A DNA stretch of 64,000 bases from Georgenia satyanarayanai (GCF_009193135.1 NZ_VUKC01000008.1:62001-126000), one strand, 5' to 3'; shown: positions 1 through 9,577, counted from the first letter of the stretch. The notes: a model not told the origin generated them from the letters alone. A program made the numbers and translations.

Positions 1-1069
1 TCGCGAGGACGGTGAAGATCGTCTCCAGCGCGCCGGCGCCACCGAGGAGGTGGCCGGTCATCGACTTCGTCGCGGAGATCGTCACGTGGTCGGCCTCGGC
101 GCCCAGGCCGCGGCGGATGGCGGCGGCCTCGATGCCGTCACCCACGGGGGTGGACGTCGCGTGCGCGTTGACGTGGACGACGTCGCGGCCGGTGGCCCCG
201 GCGTCCTCGAGGGCGAGACGCATGGCGCGCTCCTGGCCCTGGCCGGTCGGGTCGGGCGGCGCGATGGCGTAGGCGTCGGACGTCATGCCGACGCCGCAGA
301 TCTCGGCGTAGACGCGGGCGCCGCGGGCAGCGGCGTGCTCCGCGCTCTCCAGGACGAGGATCCCGGCACCCTCACCCATGACGAAGCCGTCGCGGCTCAC
401 GTCGTAGGGGCGCGAGGCGCCGGCAGGGTCGTCGTTGCGGGTGGACAGCGCCTGCATCTTGGCGAAGGCGGCGAGCGGCATCGGGTGGATCGCGGCCTCG
501 GTGCCGCCGGCGACGACGACGTCGGCGCGGCCCGAGCGGATCATCTCCACGCCCATGGCGATCGCCTCGGCGCCGGAGGCACAGGCGGAGACGGGGGCGT
601 GGGCCCCGGCCCGGGCGCCGACCTCGAGGGAGACGTAGCCGGAGGGGGAGTTGGGCATGAGCATGGGGACGGTCAGCGGCATGACGCGACGCGCGCCGCG
701 CTCCTTGACGGTGTCCCAGGCGTCGAGCAGCGTCCACACGCCGCCGATCCCGGAGGAGACGACGGCGCCGAGGCGCTCGGGCTCGACCTCGGGGGTACCG
801 GCGTCGGCCCACGCCTCACGGGTCGCGATGACGGCGTACTGGGCGCTGGGGTCCATCTTGCGGGTCTCGTTGCGCGCCAGGACGTCCGCGGCCGGCACGG
901 CGAGCTGGCCGGCGAAGGTCACCGGGATCTCGTAGCGCTCGGACCAGTCGTTCTCGAGGGTGCGCACACCCGAGCGTCCGGCGAGCGCACCGGCCCAGGT
1001 GGAGGACACGTCGCCGCCCAGCGGCGTGGTGGCTCCGAGCCCGGTGACGACGACGGTGGTGGTGGCCAT
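1..1069 (-). CDS. fabF: Beta-ketoacyl-ACP synthase II (FabF), 3' end cut by window
   Basis: Elongating condensing enzyme of type II fatty-acid synthesis; it condenses malonyl-ACP with acyl-ACP in the cytoplasm. The reading frame opens at ATG 1069, 5 bases after an AGGAG site, and runs off the left edge after about 356 codons. Visible are the catalytic cysteine (SACASG, Cys163) and the two downstream histidine motifs NAHATSTPVGD and KSMTGHLLGG, so the Cys-His-His triad is intact. It is the last gene of the fabD-fabH-acpP-fabF run, 67 bases after acpP, with a strong hairpin between them. Only the last residues are missing. Identification is near certain. Confidence 0.97.
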   Translation of the reverse strand, partial: MATTTVVVTGLGATTPLGGDVSSTWAGALAGRSGVRTLENDWSERYEIPVTFAGQLAVPAADVLARNETRKMDPSAQYAVIATREAWADAGTPEVEPERLGAVVSSGIGGVWTLLDAWDTVKERGARRVMPLTVPMLMPNSPSGYVSLEVGARAGAHAPVSACASGAEAIAMGVEMIRSGRADVVVAGGTEAAIHPMPLAAFAKMQALSTRNDDPAGASRPYDVSRDGFVMGEGAGILVLESAEHAAARGARVYAEICGVGMTSDAYAIAPPDPTGQGQERAMRLALEDAGATGRDVVHVNAHATSTPVGDGIEAAAIRRGLGAEADHVTISATKSMTGHLLGGAGALETIFTVLA

Positions 1070-1102
1070 GGCAGCTCCTCGGGTGTGGCGGGGGTGGGGG
1101 AC

Positions 1103-1129
1103 GACCGGGGCGGCGGGGCCGCCCCGGTC
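1103..1129. terminator. Strong hairpin between acpP and fabF
   Basis: A perfect 12-bp inverted repeat (GACCGGGGCGGC) with a 3-base loop fills the gap between the acpP stop and the fabF start. There is no U-run. It could act as a partial terminator or a 3'-end stabiliser that keeps acpP mRNA more abundant than fabF; that role is inference. Confidence 0.55.
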
Positions 1130-1136
1130 GACTCGG

Positions 1137-1388
1137 TCAGGCGTTCTGGGCGCCCTGGATGAAGGAGACGGCGTCCTGCACGGTCGCGAGGTTGGCGACC
1201 TCCTCGTCGGGGATGCGGACCTCGAACTTCTCCTCGGCCAGCGTCACGATCGTCATCATCGACAGGGAGTCGATGTCGAGGTCGTCGGTGAAGGACTTCT
1301 CCGGGAGGACGGCGTCGACCGGCAGACCGGTCTCCTCGTTGACGATCTCCGCCAGTCCAGCCAGGATCTCCTGCTCGCTGTAAGCCAT
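1137..1388 (-). CDS. acpP: Acyl carrier protein
   Basis: 83-residue acidic carrier protein that tethers growing acyl chains through a 4'-phosphopantetheine on Ser41 of the DIDSLSMM motif. Length and helical pattern match AcpP. It starts at ATG 1388 with GGAG seven bases upstream. It lies between fabH (81-base gap) and fabF. The gap upstream contains an A/T-richer stretch around 1420-1440 that is unlike the rest of the operon and could hold an extra acpP promoter, though no clear hexamer pair is visible. Confidence 0.97.
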   Translation of the reverse strand: MAYSEQEILAGLAEIVNEETGLPVDAVLPEKSFTDDLDIDSLSMMTIVTLAEEKFEVRIPDEEVANLATVQDAVSFIQGAQNA

Positions 1389-1469
1389 GGGCGTTGCTCC
1401 AATTCGGTGTGGGTTGGTCGAAAAACAGTGTGGTCTACGACGTGCTCGCCGCTCCTGGCGACGCGCCCG

Positions 1470-2477
1470 TCACGGCAGGGCCACGACCTGGGCGGCGTAG
1501 GCGAGACCGGCGCCGAAGCCGATCTGCAGGGCCAGTGCCCCGGGCTCCACGGCGCCCTCACGCTGCAACCGCTCGGTGGCGAGGGGGATGGAGGCGGCGG
1601 AGGTGTTGCCGGTCTGGGCGATGTCACGGGCGATGACCACGGACTCGGGCAGCCCCAGCTGCTTGGCGAGCTGGTCGATGATCCGCATGTTGGCCTGGTG
1701 CGGGATGAACACCTCGATGTCCTCCGGCGCGAGCCCGGCCGCCTCGATGGCGGCGCGGGCCGCCTTCGCCATCTCGAAGCTCGCCCACTTGAACACCGTC
1801 GGGCCCTTCTGGCGCAGCGTCGGCCACGAGGTGTCGGTCCCGTCGCGGAAGGTGAGCCAGGAGTGCGTCTGGTAGATCGCGTCGGCCTGGCCGCCGTCCG
1901 AGCCCCACACGGTGGGGCCGATGCCCGGGGTGTCGGACGGGCCGACGACGGCGGCCCCCGCGCCGTCGCCGAGGATGAAGGAGATCGTGCGGTCGGTGGG
2001 GTCGATGAAGTCCGACATCCGCTCCGCGCCGACGACGAGGACGTAGTCGGCGGCGCCGGCCCGCACGAGCGCGTCGGCCTGGGCGATGCCGTAGCAGTAC
2101 CCGGCGCACGCCGCGGAGATGTCGTAGGCCGCGGCGGGGGTGGCGCCGATGCGGTCGGCGATGATCGTCGCCAGGGCCGGGGTCTGCTCGAGGTGGGTGA
2201 CCGTGGCGACGATGACGGCGCCGAGCTGGGAGCCCTCGATGCCCGCGGCGGCCAGCGCCTTGCGGGCCGCCTCCTCGGTCATCGCCGCGATGGTCTGCTC
2301 CTCGGTAGCCCGGCGACGCTCGATGATCCCCGTGCGCTGCTGGATCCACTCGTCGGAGCTGTCGATGGGGCCGACGATGTCGTCGTTGGGCACGACGTTG
2401 TCGCCGCGGACCCCGCCGATGCCGAGGATGCGCGAGTAGGTGGTCGGCTGCGCCGAGCGCAGGGCGGGACGGGTCAT
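1470..2477 (-). CDS. fabH: Beta-ketoacyl-ACP synthase III (FabH)
   Basis: 335-residue initiating condensing enzyme that joins acyl-CoA primers to malonyl-ACP; in actinobacteria it sets the branched-chain primer preference. The triad is complete: Cys124 (SAACAGY), His260 (IPHQANMR) and Asn291 (GNTSAAS). The start ATG at 2477 overlaps the fabD stop in an ATGA, so translation is coupled. An upstream in-frame extension exists but has no family similarity and was rejected. Confidence 0.97.
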   Translation of the reverse strand: MTRPALRSAQPTTYSRILGIGGVRGDNVVPNDDIVGPIDSSDEWIQQRTGIIERRRATEEQTIAAMTEEAARKALAAAGIEGSQLGAVIVATVTHLEQTPALATIIADRIGATPAAAYDISAACAGYCYGIAQADALVRAGAADYVLVVGAERMSDFIDPTDRTISFILGDGAGAAVVGPSDTPGIGPTVWGSDGGQADAIYQTHSWLTFRDGTDTSWPTLRQKGPTVFKWASFEMAKAARAAIEAAGLAPEDIEVFIPHQANMRIIDQLAKQLGLPESVVIARDIAQTGNTSAASIPLATERLQREGAVEPGALALQIGFGAGLAYAAQVVALP

Positions 2478-3400
2478 CGGGAGCCTCCGTGCTCGCGCAC
2501 CAGCTCGCGGGCCGCGTCGATCTGGTCGGGGGACTTCAGGGCGAGGGTCTGCACGCCCGGCAGCGTACGTCGGGCCAGACCGGTGAGGACACCGGCGGGC
2601 GCGAGCTCGATGACGGCGGTGACGCCGAGGTCGAGCATCGTCTGGCAGCACAGGTCCCAGCGCACCGGGCGGGCGACCTGGGCGACGATCCGCTCGAGGG
2701 CGTCGGCGCCGGAGCTGACGGCGGCGCCATCGGCGTTGGACAGGAGGGTGGCGCGCGGGTCGGCGGGTGCGATCGCCCCGGCCGCTGCGCGGACCTGCTC
2801 GACGGCGGGAGCCATGTGCTCGGTGTGGAAGGCGCCGGCCACCTGGAGCGGCACGACGCGGGCCTTGGCGGGCGGCGCGGCGGCGAGCGCGGCGAGCTGC
2901 TCGAGCGTGCCGGCGGCGACGACCTGGCCGCCGCCGTTGACGTTGGCGGCGGTGAGCCCGTGGGTGGTGAGTGCGGCGTCGACCTCGTCCGGGTCCCCAC
3001 CGACGACGGCGCTCATCCCGGTGGGCGTGACGGCGGCAGCCGCGGCCATGGCCCGTCCGCGCACCCCGACGAGCGTGAGGGCGTCGGTGGCGCTCAGCGT
3101 GCCGGCGACGGCCGCGGCGGCGAGCTCGCCGACGGAGTGGCCCGCGGTGACGCCGACGGTGCTGGTGTCCTCACCGAGCAGCGCGTGCAGGGAGAGCAGG
3201 GACGCGGCGACGATGAGCGGCTGCGCGTACCGCGTGTCCCGGATCGTCTCGGCGTCCGCCCGGGTGCCGAGCTGGCGCAGGTCGGTCTGGGCGGCCTCGC
3301 TGAAGGCCTCGAGGGAGGCGTCGAGCGCGGGCAGCTCGAGCCAGGGGCTGAGCATGCCGGGGGCCTGGGCGCCCTGACCGGGGCAGAGGATGGCGAGCAC
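2474..3400 (-). CDS. fabD: Malonyl-CoA:ACP transacylase (FabD)
   Basis: Loads malonyl groups onto ACP. From GTG 3400 the protein is 308 residues, begins VLAILCPGQGAQ as the family does, and shows the nucleophile elbow GHSVGE (Ser89) and the histidine motif GAFHTEH. An alternative GTG lies three codons upstream (3409). Neither has a strong ribosome site, so the start is chosen by family alignment. First gene of the fab operon, 122 bases downstream of fasR on the same strand; a small palindrome sits in that gap. Confidence 0.95.
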   Translation of the reverse strand: MLAILCPGQGAQAPGMLSPWLELPALDASLEAFSEAAQTDLRQLGTRADAETIRDTRYAQPLIVAASLLSLHALLGEDTSTVGVTAGHSVGELAAAAVAGTLSATDALTLVGVRGRAMAAAAAVTPTGMSAVVGGDPDEVDAALTTHGLTAANVNGGGQVVAAGTLEQLAALAAAPPAKARVVPLQVAGAFHTEHMAPAVEQVRAAAGAIAPADPRATLLSNADGAAVSSGADALERIVAQVARPVRWDLCCQTMLDLGVTAVIELAPAGVLTGLARRTLPGVQTLALKSPDQIDAARELVREHGGSR

Positions 3401-3469
3401 GGATTCCACTCTGCCAACAATCCGGTCACCGCCCACGCCTACGACGCCTACCAACTCGTTTCCGAGGCC

Positions 3470-3486
3470 TTGTGGAGTGTCCACAA
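3470..3486. promoter_or_regulatory. Perfect palindrome upstream of fabD, candidate operator
   Basis: TTGTGGA-GTG-TCCACAA is a perfect 7-3-7 inverted repeat about 70 bases upstream of the fabD start, in the only sizeable gap of the fab cluster. Its position suits binding by the adjacent PucR-type regulator. The sequence shows only the palindrome; the link to FasR is inference. Confidence 0.45.
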
Positions 3487-3522
3487 ACTTCGGGGTGCGT
3501 CCTCGTCGTGGGGCGACGCCGG

Positions 3523-4716
3523 TCACACGCCGGAGTGGTCCCCGGCCCCCGCGGAGAGCCGTCCGACGACGAGCGCGACCTGGAGGACGAAGGCCTCCCG
3601 GGGGACCGTCGCGTCCCAGCCGACCACCTGGGAGATGCGGCGCAGCCGGTAGCGGACGGTGTTGGGGTGGACGTACAGGGCGCGGGCCGCGGCCTCGAGG
3701 GAGCGGCCCTGGGCGAGGTACTCGCCGAGCGTCTCAAGGAGCGGGCCGCCGGCCGTGGCGAGGGGCCGGTAGATCTCGGCGAGGAGGGTGCGGCGGGCCA
3801 GCGGGTCACCGTTGACGAGCCGTTCGGGCAGCAGCTCGTCGGCCTCGACGAGCTCGGGGGCGTCCGGCCACGCCGGCGCGGCGAGAAGACCGGCGAGGGC
3901 GGCGCGGGCCGAGCGGCCGGCGTCGGCGATGTCGGCCACCTGCGGGCCGATGACGACGGTGCCCGGCCGCAGCCGGGGCATGAGGGAGTCGGCGGCCGCA
4001 CGCAGCTCCTCGCCACCGAGGACGACGACGAGCCGGTCGCCCTGGATGCCGACGAGGGCGTCGTGGGCGGCGCGGCGGCAGGCGCGGCGCAGCTCGGCGG
4101 TGCTGCGCTCGTCGAGCGGGCCGCGGGTGGTGCCGACGAGGACCACCGTCGAGCCGCTGCCCGACCAGCCGAGCGCGGAGGCGCGCGAGCGCAGCGAGGC
4201 GTCGGTGTCACCGCGCACGAGGGAGTCGACGACGAGTGCCTCGAGGCGCGCGTCCCACGCCCCCCGTGCCTCGGCGGCGCGGGCGTAGACCTCCGCGGCG
4301 GAGAAGGCGACCTCGCGGGAGTAGCGGAGGACGGCGTCGCGCAGGTCGCGCTGCTGGCCGGGGGCGGCGAGCTGGACGGCGTTGTCCTCGACGACCTCGA
4401 CGACGAGCCGCACGAGCTGGAGGGTGTGCTGCAGCGAGATCGAGCGCGTGAGCTCGGGCGGCGCCGCGCGGAAGATCTCGGCCGCGTTGTAGGTCGCGGC
4501 GGAGGAGCTCTCGTACCAGGTGATGAAGGCCGCGATGCCGGACTGGGCGACGAGGCCGATCCACGAGCGGTCCTCGGCGGCGAGCTCGCGGTACCACGGG
4601 ATCTCCGCGTCGAGCCGCTTGAGGGCCGCGGAGGTGAGCAGGTCCGTACCGCCCCGCAGGCGGCGGACGACGTCGGAGCTGTCGTGCGCGTCGGCGGACG
4701 CACTGCCGGGGACCAT
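3523..4716 (-). CDS. fasR: PucR-type transcriptional regulator, FasR-like
   Basis: 397 residues from ATG 4716. The last 60 residues form the PucR-family helix-turn-helix (ARALYVHPNTVRYRLRRI), preceded by a GGDEF-like middle region and an N-terminal sensor region. In Streptomyces a PucR-like protein immediately upstream of fabD-fabH-acpP-fabF activates that operon, and gene order here is identical, so the same role is likely. No sensed ligand can be read from the sequence. Upstream in-frame codons beyond 4716 show no family similarity and run into the divergent gene's promoter, so the shorter form is preferred. Confidence 0.88.
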   Translation of the reverse strand: MVPGSASADAHDSSDVVRRLRGGTDLLTSAALKRLDAEIPWYRELAAEDRSWIGLVAQSGIAAFITWYESSSAATYNAAEIFRAAPPELTRSISLQHTLQLVRLVVEVVEDNAVQLAAPGQQRDLRDAVLRYSREVAFSAAEVYARAAEARGAWDARLEALVVDSLVRGDTDASLRSRASALGWSGSGSTVVLVGTTRGPLDERSTAELRRACRRAAHDALVGIQGDRLVVVLGGEELRAAADSLMPRLRPGTVVIGPQVADIADAGRSARAALAGLLAAPAWPDAPELVEADELLPERLVNGDPLARRTLLAEIYRPLATAGGPLLETLGEYLAQGRSLEAAARALYVHPNTVRYRLRRISQVVGWDATVPREAFVLQVALVVGRLSAGAGDHSGV

Positions 4717-4832
4717 GGCCAGAGCATAAGGGAGCGCTTGTGGGAAGCCGACAAGAGCGCCCGGCTGGTGAGAATCGGCGCCCGATGTCCGGCGTGCGAC
4801 GCCGTCGGCGTGAGGCGAGAGCCATCTGACAG

Positions 4833-4838
4833 TAGGGT
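4833..4838 (+). promoter_or_regulatory. -10 hexamer TAGGGT, leaderless start at 4846
   Basis: TAGGGT ends 7 bases before ATG 4846, which places the expected transcription start at or next to the A of the start codon. No ribosome site is present. Confidence 0.55.
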
Positions 4839-4845
4839 CGAGGAC

Positions 4846-5514
4846 ATGGCTCTTCTCGCGCGACTGAAGGCGCTGCTGACCCGGCGCAGCCCGATGCGGC
4901 GGCCGGGTACCCGGCAGGCCACCACCGCTGCCCGCAGCGCGGACCTCCCTCAGGAGGCCACGCTGCGCGCCAAGCTGGTGGACGACCCCAACGACATCCA
5001 GGCGTTCCGTGAGCTCGCCGAGCTGGTCCGCCGTCGCGCGGACTCGGTCGAGCCGGTCGACCCGCTCATCGCCGAGCACGACCCCGCGGAGCACCACATC
5101 ACGGCCGACGTCGCGATCTGGGCGCTCGCCGAGGAGCTCGCGGGCAACCCGCGGGCCTGGTACCCGCTCATCGAGCTCGCCCGCCTGTCCCTCCACGACG
5201 ACCACGAGGGCGCGATGCGCCGTCTCAACGCCGCCTGCGAGCGGGAGCACACCGGTCTCGCCCTTGCCGAGGGCGTCCGCACGCTCCGCGAGGCGGACCT
5301 GCCGGGCGACGGCCTGGGCCTGGGCGTGGGCCAGTGGTCCCCGCGCGACCACATCGTCGAGGCCGGACGGCAGATCGTCCTCGCGGCCCTGGACGCCGAG
5401 CGCCCGCTGGACGCGCGCCGCCACCTCGACGAGCTCAAGGCCCGCGACGACGCCGAGACCCGTGCCGTCGCCACCGAGCTCGAGCCCCGCGTCCAGGCCG
5501 CCGAACGCACCTGA
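4846..5514 (+). CDS. Conserved actinobacterial protein, divergent from fasR
   Basis: 222 residues, function unknown. The N-terminus is basic (MALLARLKALLTRRSP), followed by helical, TPR-like acidic and charged segments (RAWYPLIELARLSL, DGLGLGVGQWSPRDHI). No catalytic motif or membrane segment is visible. It starts at ATG 4846 with a -10 hexamer but no ribosome site, suggesting a leaderless transcript. It is transcribed away from fasR and ends at a perfect terminator palindrome. Confidence 0.8.
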   Translation: MALLARLKALLTRRSPMRRPGTRQATTAARSADLPQEATLRAKLVDDPNDIQAFRELAELVRRRADSVEPVDPLIAEHDPAEHHITADVAIWALAEELAGNPRAWYPLIELARLSLHDDHEGAMRRLNAACEREHTGLALAEGVRTLREADLPGDGLGLGVGQWSPRDHIVEAGRQIVLAALDAERPLDARRHLDELKARDDAETRAVATELEPRVQAAERT

Positions 5515-5532
5515 CGCAGCCCGCCCGTCCGG

Positions 5533-5572
5533 CCGAGAGCCGGGTCCCTCCGCGGAGGGACCCGGCTCTCGG
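5533..5572. terminator. 40-bp perfect palindrome, terminator-like, family GCCGAGAGCCGG
   Basis: Two 20-base arms (CCGAGAGCCGGGTCCCTCCG and its exact complement) meet with no spacer, 19 bases after the 4846 gene stop. The outer arm is shared with the element at 6761-6802 while the inner bases differ compensatingly in both arms, showing that the fold is what is kept. Confidence 0.8.
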
Positions 5573-5715
5573 CGTGAGGGGTGGGGGTGCCTGCTGGGAC
5601 GTGGGTCCCCCGTGCCGGCACGCCGGTGCTGCTTGACTTGGGCTCAGCACCGCACCGGTGAAGGAGCCCGAGGGTCTCACCCTGGCCCTCGGCACGAGAG
5701 CCAAGGAGGACCACC

Positions 5716-6747
5716 ATGTCCCAGACCATGCGCGCCGCCGTCGTCCCGGAGCTGGGCAGCCCGCTCGAGATCCGCGAGCTGGCGGTCCCCGAGCCCGGGC
5801 CCTACGAGGCGCTGGTGAAGGTCGAGTACACCGGCGTCTGCCACACCGACCTCCACGCCGCTCACGGCGACTGGCCGGTCAAGCCCGTCGCCCCCTTCAT
5901 CCCCGGCCACGAGGGGGTGGGGACGGTCGTCGCCGTCGGCGACCGCGTCGAGCGGGTCGCGGTGGGGGACACGGTCGGCAACGCGTGGCTCGCCAGCGCG
6001 TGCGGCGCGTGCGAGTACTGCCAGACGGGCTGGGAGACCCTGTGCGAGTCCCAGCGGAACAGCGGCTACTCCGTCGACGGCTCCTTCGGGCAGTACATGC
6101 TCGTCGACTCGCGGTACTGCCCCGTCATCCCCGACGGCGTCGACCCGGCCGCCGCCGCACCGATCCTCTGCGCCGGGGTCACCGTCTACAAGGGCCTCAA
6201 GGTCACCGACACCAAGCCGGGGGAGTGGGTGCTCATCTCCGGGATCGGCGGGCTCGGGCACATCGCCGTCCAGTACGCCGTCGCCATGGGGCTGCGGGTG
6301 GCCGCGGTCGACGTCGAGGACGGCAAGCTCGAGCTGGCCCGCCGGCACGGGGCCGAGGTGACCGTCAACGCCCGCACGAGCGAGGACCCGGCCGCCGAGA
6401 TCAAGGCCGCGACCGGCGGCGTGCACGGCGCCCTCGTCACGGCCGTCAACGCCCACGCCTTCCCGCAGGCGGTCGGGGCGCTGCGCCGCGGTGGCACGGT
6501 GTCCCTCGTCGGCCTGCCGCCGGAGCAGTTCCCGCTCGACATCTTCACCACGGTGCTCTTCGGGCTCACCGTGCGCGGCTCGATCGTCGGGACGCGCAAG
6601 GACATGGTCGAGGCGCTGGACTTCTTCGCCCGCGGGAAGGTCAGCCCCACCTACACGGTGCGCCCGATGGACGACATCAACGAGATCTTCGCCGAGATGG
6701 AGGAGGGGAAGATCGACGGCCGCGTCGTCATGACCATGACCGGGTGA
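5716..6747 (+). CDS. adhP: Zinc-dependent alcohol dehydrogenase (AdhP-like)
   Basis: 343-residue medium-chain dehydrogenase oxidising primary alcohols or reducing aldehydes with NAD(H). Catalytic zinc ligands Cys42 and His65-Glu66 (GVCHTD, PGHEG) are present, as are the four structural-zinc cysteines Cys96, 99, 102 and 110. The Rossmann motif GIGGLG follows near residue 175. AAGGAGG lies eight bases before ATG 5716. It stands alone between two related hairpin terminators. TTGACT at 5634 could be a -35 box, but no convincing -10 follows. Confidence 0.93.
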   Translation: MSQTMRAAVVPELGSPLEIRELAVPEPGPYEALVKVEYTGVCHTDLHAAHGDWPVKPVAPFIPGHEGVGTVVAVGDRVERVAVGDTVGNAWLASACGACEYCQTGWETLCESQRNSGYSVDGSFGQYMLVDSRYCPVIPDGVDPAAAAPILCAGVTVYKGLKVTDTKPGEWVLISGIGGLGHIAVQYAVAMGLRVAAVDVEDGKLELARRHGAEVTVNARTSEDPAAEIKAATGGVHGALVTAVNAHAFPQAVGALRRGGTVSLVGLPPEQFPLDIFTTVLFGLTVRGSIVGTRKDMVEALDFFARGKVSPTYTVRPMDDINEIFAEMEEGKIDGRVVMTMTG

Positions 6748-6760
6748 CCGACCCCCGTAC

Positions 6761-6802
6761 GCCGAGAGCCGGATTCCTCCGTGGAGGAATCCGGCTCTCG
6801 GC
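6761..6802. terminator. Bidirectional terminator between adhP and aceE, same palindrome family
   Basis: 20-base perfect arms (GCCGAGAGCCGGATTCCTCC) around a 2-base centre, between two converging genes. It shares the outer GCCGAGAGCCGG with 5533-5572 and differs in the inner part with full compensation. Confidence 0.82.
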
Positions 6803-6835
6803 GCTCACGTGCGTGCGTGTCCGGCGGGAGGCGCC

Positions 6836-9577
6836 TTACGCGTCGCCGCCGGCGGTGCCGGACTCACCGGCGTTGACGTCGGACAGGCGGTATCGCTCGG
6901 CCGCCTGACGCGGGATGTCGGCGTCGATCGCGCCCTGGGCCGCGAGGGCCTGCAGCGCCTTGACCACCATCGAGTGGGAGTCGATGAGGAACTGGCGGCG
7001 GGCTGCCGGGCGGGTGTCGGAGTAGCCGAAACCGTCCGCGCCGAGGACGTGGTAGTCGCCCGGCACCCACTGGCGGATCATGTCCGGGACCATGTGGTCC
7101 CAGTCGCTCGAGGCGATGAACGGGCCGCCGGCGTCACGCAGCTTGGCGGTGACGTAGGCCTCGCCGTGGTCGCCGCCCGGCTCGAGGAGACGCTGGCGCT
7201 CGACCTGGAGGGCCTGGCGGCGCAGCTCGCCCCAGCTGGTCACCGACCACACGCCGGCGCGCACGCCCCAGTCCTCGGCGAGGATCTCGCGGGCGTGCAG
7301 CGCCCACGGCACCCCGACGCCGGAGGCGAGCAGCTGCACCCACGGCCCGTCGCCCTCGGACGCGGCGACCTGGTGGATGCCCTTGAGGATGCCCTCGACG
7401 TCCACGTCCTCCGGCTCGGCCGGCTGGACCATCGGCTCGTTGTACACCGTGAGGTAGTACATGACGTTCGGGTCGCGCGGGTCGTCGGCCCCGTACATGC
7501 GCTGCAGACCGTCGCGCACGATGTGGCGGATCTCGTAGGCGTAGGCCGGGTCGTAGTTGACGAAGGCCGGGTTGGTCTGGGCGAGCACGAGGGAGTGCCC
7601 GTCCATGTGCTGCAGGCCCTCACCGGCGAGCGTGGTCCGCCCGGCGGTGGCACCGATGACGAACCCGCGGGCCAGCTGGTCCCCGGCCGCCCAGAAGGCG
7701 TCACCGGTGCGCTGGAAGCCGAACATCGAGTAGAAGATGTAGACCGGCACGAGCGGCTCGCCGAGGGTGGCGTAGGAGGTGCCGACGGTCTGGAAGACCG
7801 CGGCCGAGCCCGCCTCGTTGATGCCCATGTGCATGATCTGGCCGGTCTCGGACTCCTTGTAGGAGAGCATGAGGTCGGCGTCCACGGCGGTGTAGTTCTG
7901 CCCGTGGGTGTTGAAGATCTTCGCCGTCGGGAAGATCGCGTCCAGGCCGAAGGTGCGGGCCTCGTCCGGGATGATCGGCACGATGCGGTTGCCGATCTGC
8001 TTGTCCTTCATCAGCTCCTTGAGGAGCCGGACGAAGGCCATGGTCGAGGCGACCTCCTGCTTGCCCGACCCGCTCTTGAGCACCTCGTAGGGCTTGTCGT
8101 CGGGCAGGGTGAGGGTGCCCTTATCGCCGCGACGCTCGGGCACGAAGCCGCCCAGCGCCTTGCGCCGCTCGAGCATGTACTGCAGCGCCGGGTCGTCCTC
8201 CTCGGGCCGGTAGTACGGCGCGTCGAAGGGGTCCTCGAGCTGCTCGTCGGAGATCGGGATGCGCAGGGCGTCCCGGAGCATCTTGAGGTCCGTCGTCTTC
8301 ATCTTCTTCATCTGGTGCGTGGAGTTGCGACCAGCGAAGCTCGGGCCCAGGCCGTAGCCCTTGACCGTCTGCGCGAGGATGACCGTGGGCTGCCCGGTGT
8401 GGTCCATGGCGGCCTTGTAGGCGGCGTAGATCTTGCGGTAGTCGTGGCCGCCGCGCTTGAGCGCCCAGATCTCGTCGTCCGTCATGTCCTTGACGAGCTC
8501 CTTGGTCCGCGGGTCGCGGCCGAAGAAGTGCTCACGGACGTAGGCGCCGTCGTTCGCCTTGTAGGTCTGGTAGTCGCCGTCGAGCGTCTGGTTCATGAGG
8601 TTGACCAGCGCGCGGTCCTTGTCGGCGTTGAGCAGGGAGTCCCACTCGCGGCCCCACAGCACCTTGATGACGTTCCAGCCGGCGCCGCGGAAGAAGGCCT
8701 CGAGCTCCTGGACGATCTTGCCGTTGCCGCGGACCGGGCCGTCGAGACGCTGCAGGTTGCAGTTGACGACGAAGGTGAGGTTGTCCAGGCCCTGCTGGGC
8801 GGCGAGCTGGAGCATGCCGCGCGACTCGGGCTCGTCCATCTCGCCGTCGCCGAGGAACGCCCACACGTGCTGCTGGGAGGTGTCCTTGATCCCGCGCTCG
8901 TGGACGTAGCGGTTGGTGAAGGCCTGGTGGATCGCCTCGGCCGGGCCCAGCCCCATGGAGACCGTGGGGAACTCCCAGAAGTCGTCCATGAGGCGCGGGT
9001 GCGGGTAGGAGGGCAGCCCGCCACCGGGGTGGGAGTGCTCCTGGCGGAAGCCGTCGAGGTCGTCCTCGGACAGCCGGCCCTCGAGGTAGGCGCGGGCGTA
9101 GTTGCCCGGCGCGGAGTGGCCCTGGAAGAAGACCTGGTCCCCGCCGCCGGGGTGGTCCTTGCCGCGGAAGAAGTGGTTGAGGCCCACCTCGTAGAGCGTG
9201 GCGATGGAGGCGTAGGAGGAGATGTGGCCACCGACGGCGACGCCGGGGCGCTGGGCGCGGGTGACCATGACGGCGGCGTTCCAGCGGATCCAGCCGCGGT
9301 ACTTGCGCTCGGCGGCCTCGTCGCCCGGGAAGTACGGCTCCTCGTGGACGCCGATGGTGTTGACGTACGGGGTGGTCATGGGGGCCGGCACGGCGACGTT
9401 GCGCTGCCGCGCGCGACGCAGCAGGTTGAGCAGCATGTACCGGGCCCGGGGGCCGCCACGCTCGTCGATGAGACCGTCGAGGGACTCGAGCCACTCCTGG
9501 GTCTCAGCGGTGTCGATGTCCCTGACCTGGCTCAGCAGGCCGTCGATGAGCGGTCCAGATCCGTCCTGTGGACTCAC
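6836..9577 (-). CDS. aceE: Pyruvate dehydrogenase E1, homodimeric type (AceE)
   Basis: 913-residue ThDP enzyme that decarboxylates pyruvate and acetylates the lipoyl E2 of the pyruvate dehydrogenase complex. The ThDP/Mg motif [10 protein letters not shown] ... VVNCNLQ is intact, as is the histidine-rich region GHISSYAS / FFQGHSAPG. The start is GTG 9577, six bases after AGAGGA; upstream codons do not match the family. No E2 or E3 gene is adjacent, as is usual in actinobacteria. The gene after the divergent gap encodes DUF3052, a neighbour conserved beside aceE in Mycobacterium. Confidence 0.96.
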   Translation of the reverse strand: MSPQDGSGPLIDGLLSQVRDIDTAETQEWLESLDGLIDERGGPRARYMLLNLLRRARQRNVAVPAPMTTPYVNTIGVHEEPYFPGDEAAERKYRGWIRWNAAVMVTRAQRPGVAVGGHISSYASIATLYEVGLNHFFRGKDHPGGGDQVFFQGHSAPGNYARAYLEGRLSEDDLDGFRQEHSHPGGGLPSYPHPRLMDDFWEFPTVSMGLGPAEAIHQAFTNRYVHERGIKDTSQQHVWAFLGDGEMDEPESRGMLQLAAQQGLDNLTFVVNCNLQRLDGPVRGNGKIVQELEAFFRGAGWNVIKVLWGREWDSLLNADKDRALVNLMNQTLDGDYQTYKANDGAYVREHFFGRDPRTKELVKDMTDDEIWALKRGGHDYRKIYAAYKAAMDHTGQPTVILAQTVKGYGLGPSFAGRNSTHQMKKMKTTDLKMLRDALRIPISDEQLEDPFDAPYYRPEEDDPALQYMLERRKALGGFVPERRGDKGTLTLPDDKPYEVLKSGSGKQEVASTMAFVRLLKELMKDKQIGNRIVPIIPDEARTFGLDAIFPTAKIFNTHGQNYTAVDADLMLSYKESETGQIMHMGINEAGSAAVFQTVGTSYATLGEPLVPVYIFYSMFGFQRTGDAFWAAGDQLARGFVIGATAGRTTLAGEGLQHMDGHSLVLAQTNPAFVNYDPAYAYEIRHIVRDGLQRMYGADDPRDPNVMYYLTVYNEPMVQPAEPEDVDVEGILKGIHQVAASEGDGPWVQLLASGVGVPWALHAREILAEDWGVRAGVWSVTSWGELRRQALQVERQRLLEPGGDHGEAYVTAKLRDAGGPFIASSDWDHMVPDMIRQWVPGDYHVLGADGFGYSDTRPAARRQFLIDSHSMVVKALQALAAQGAIDADIPRQAAERYRLSDVNAGESGTAGGDA

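Noticed and set aside
960-3652. Long plus-strand frames opposite fabH and fabD
   Set aside because: Low-complexity translations caused by GC skew; the minus-strand genes have full catalytic motifs.
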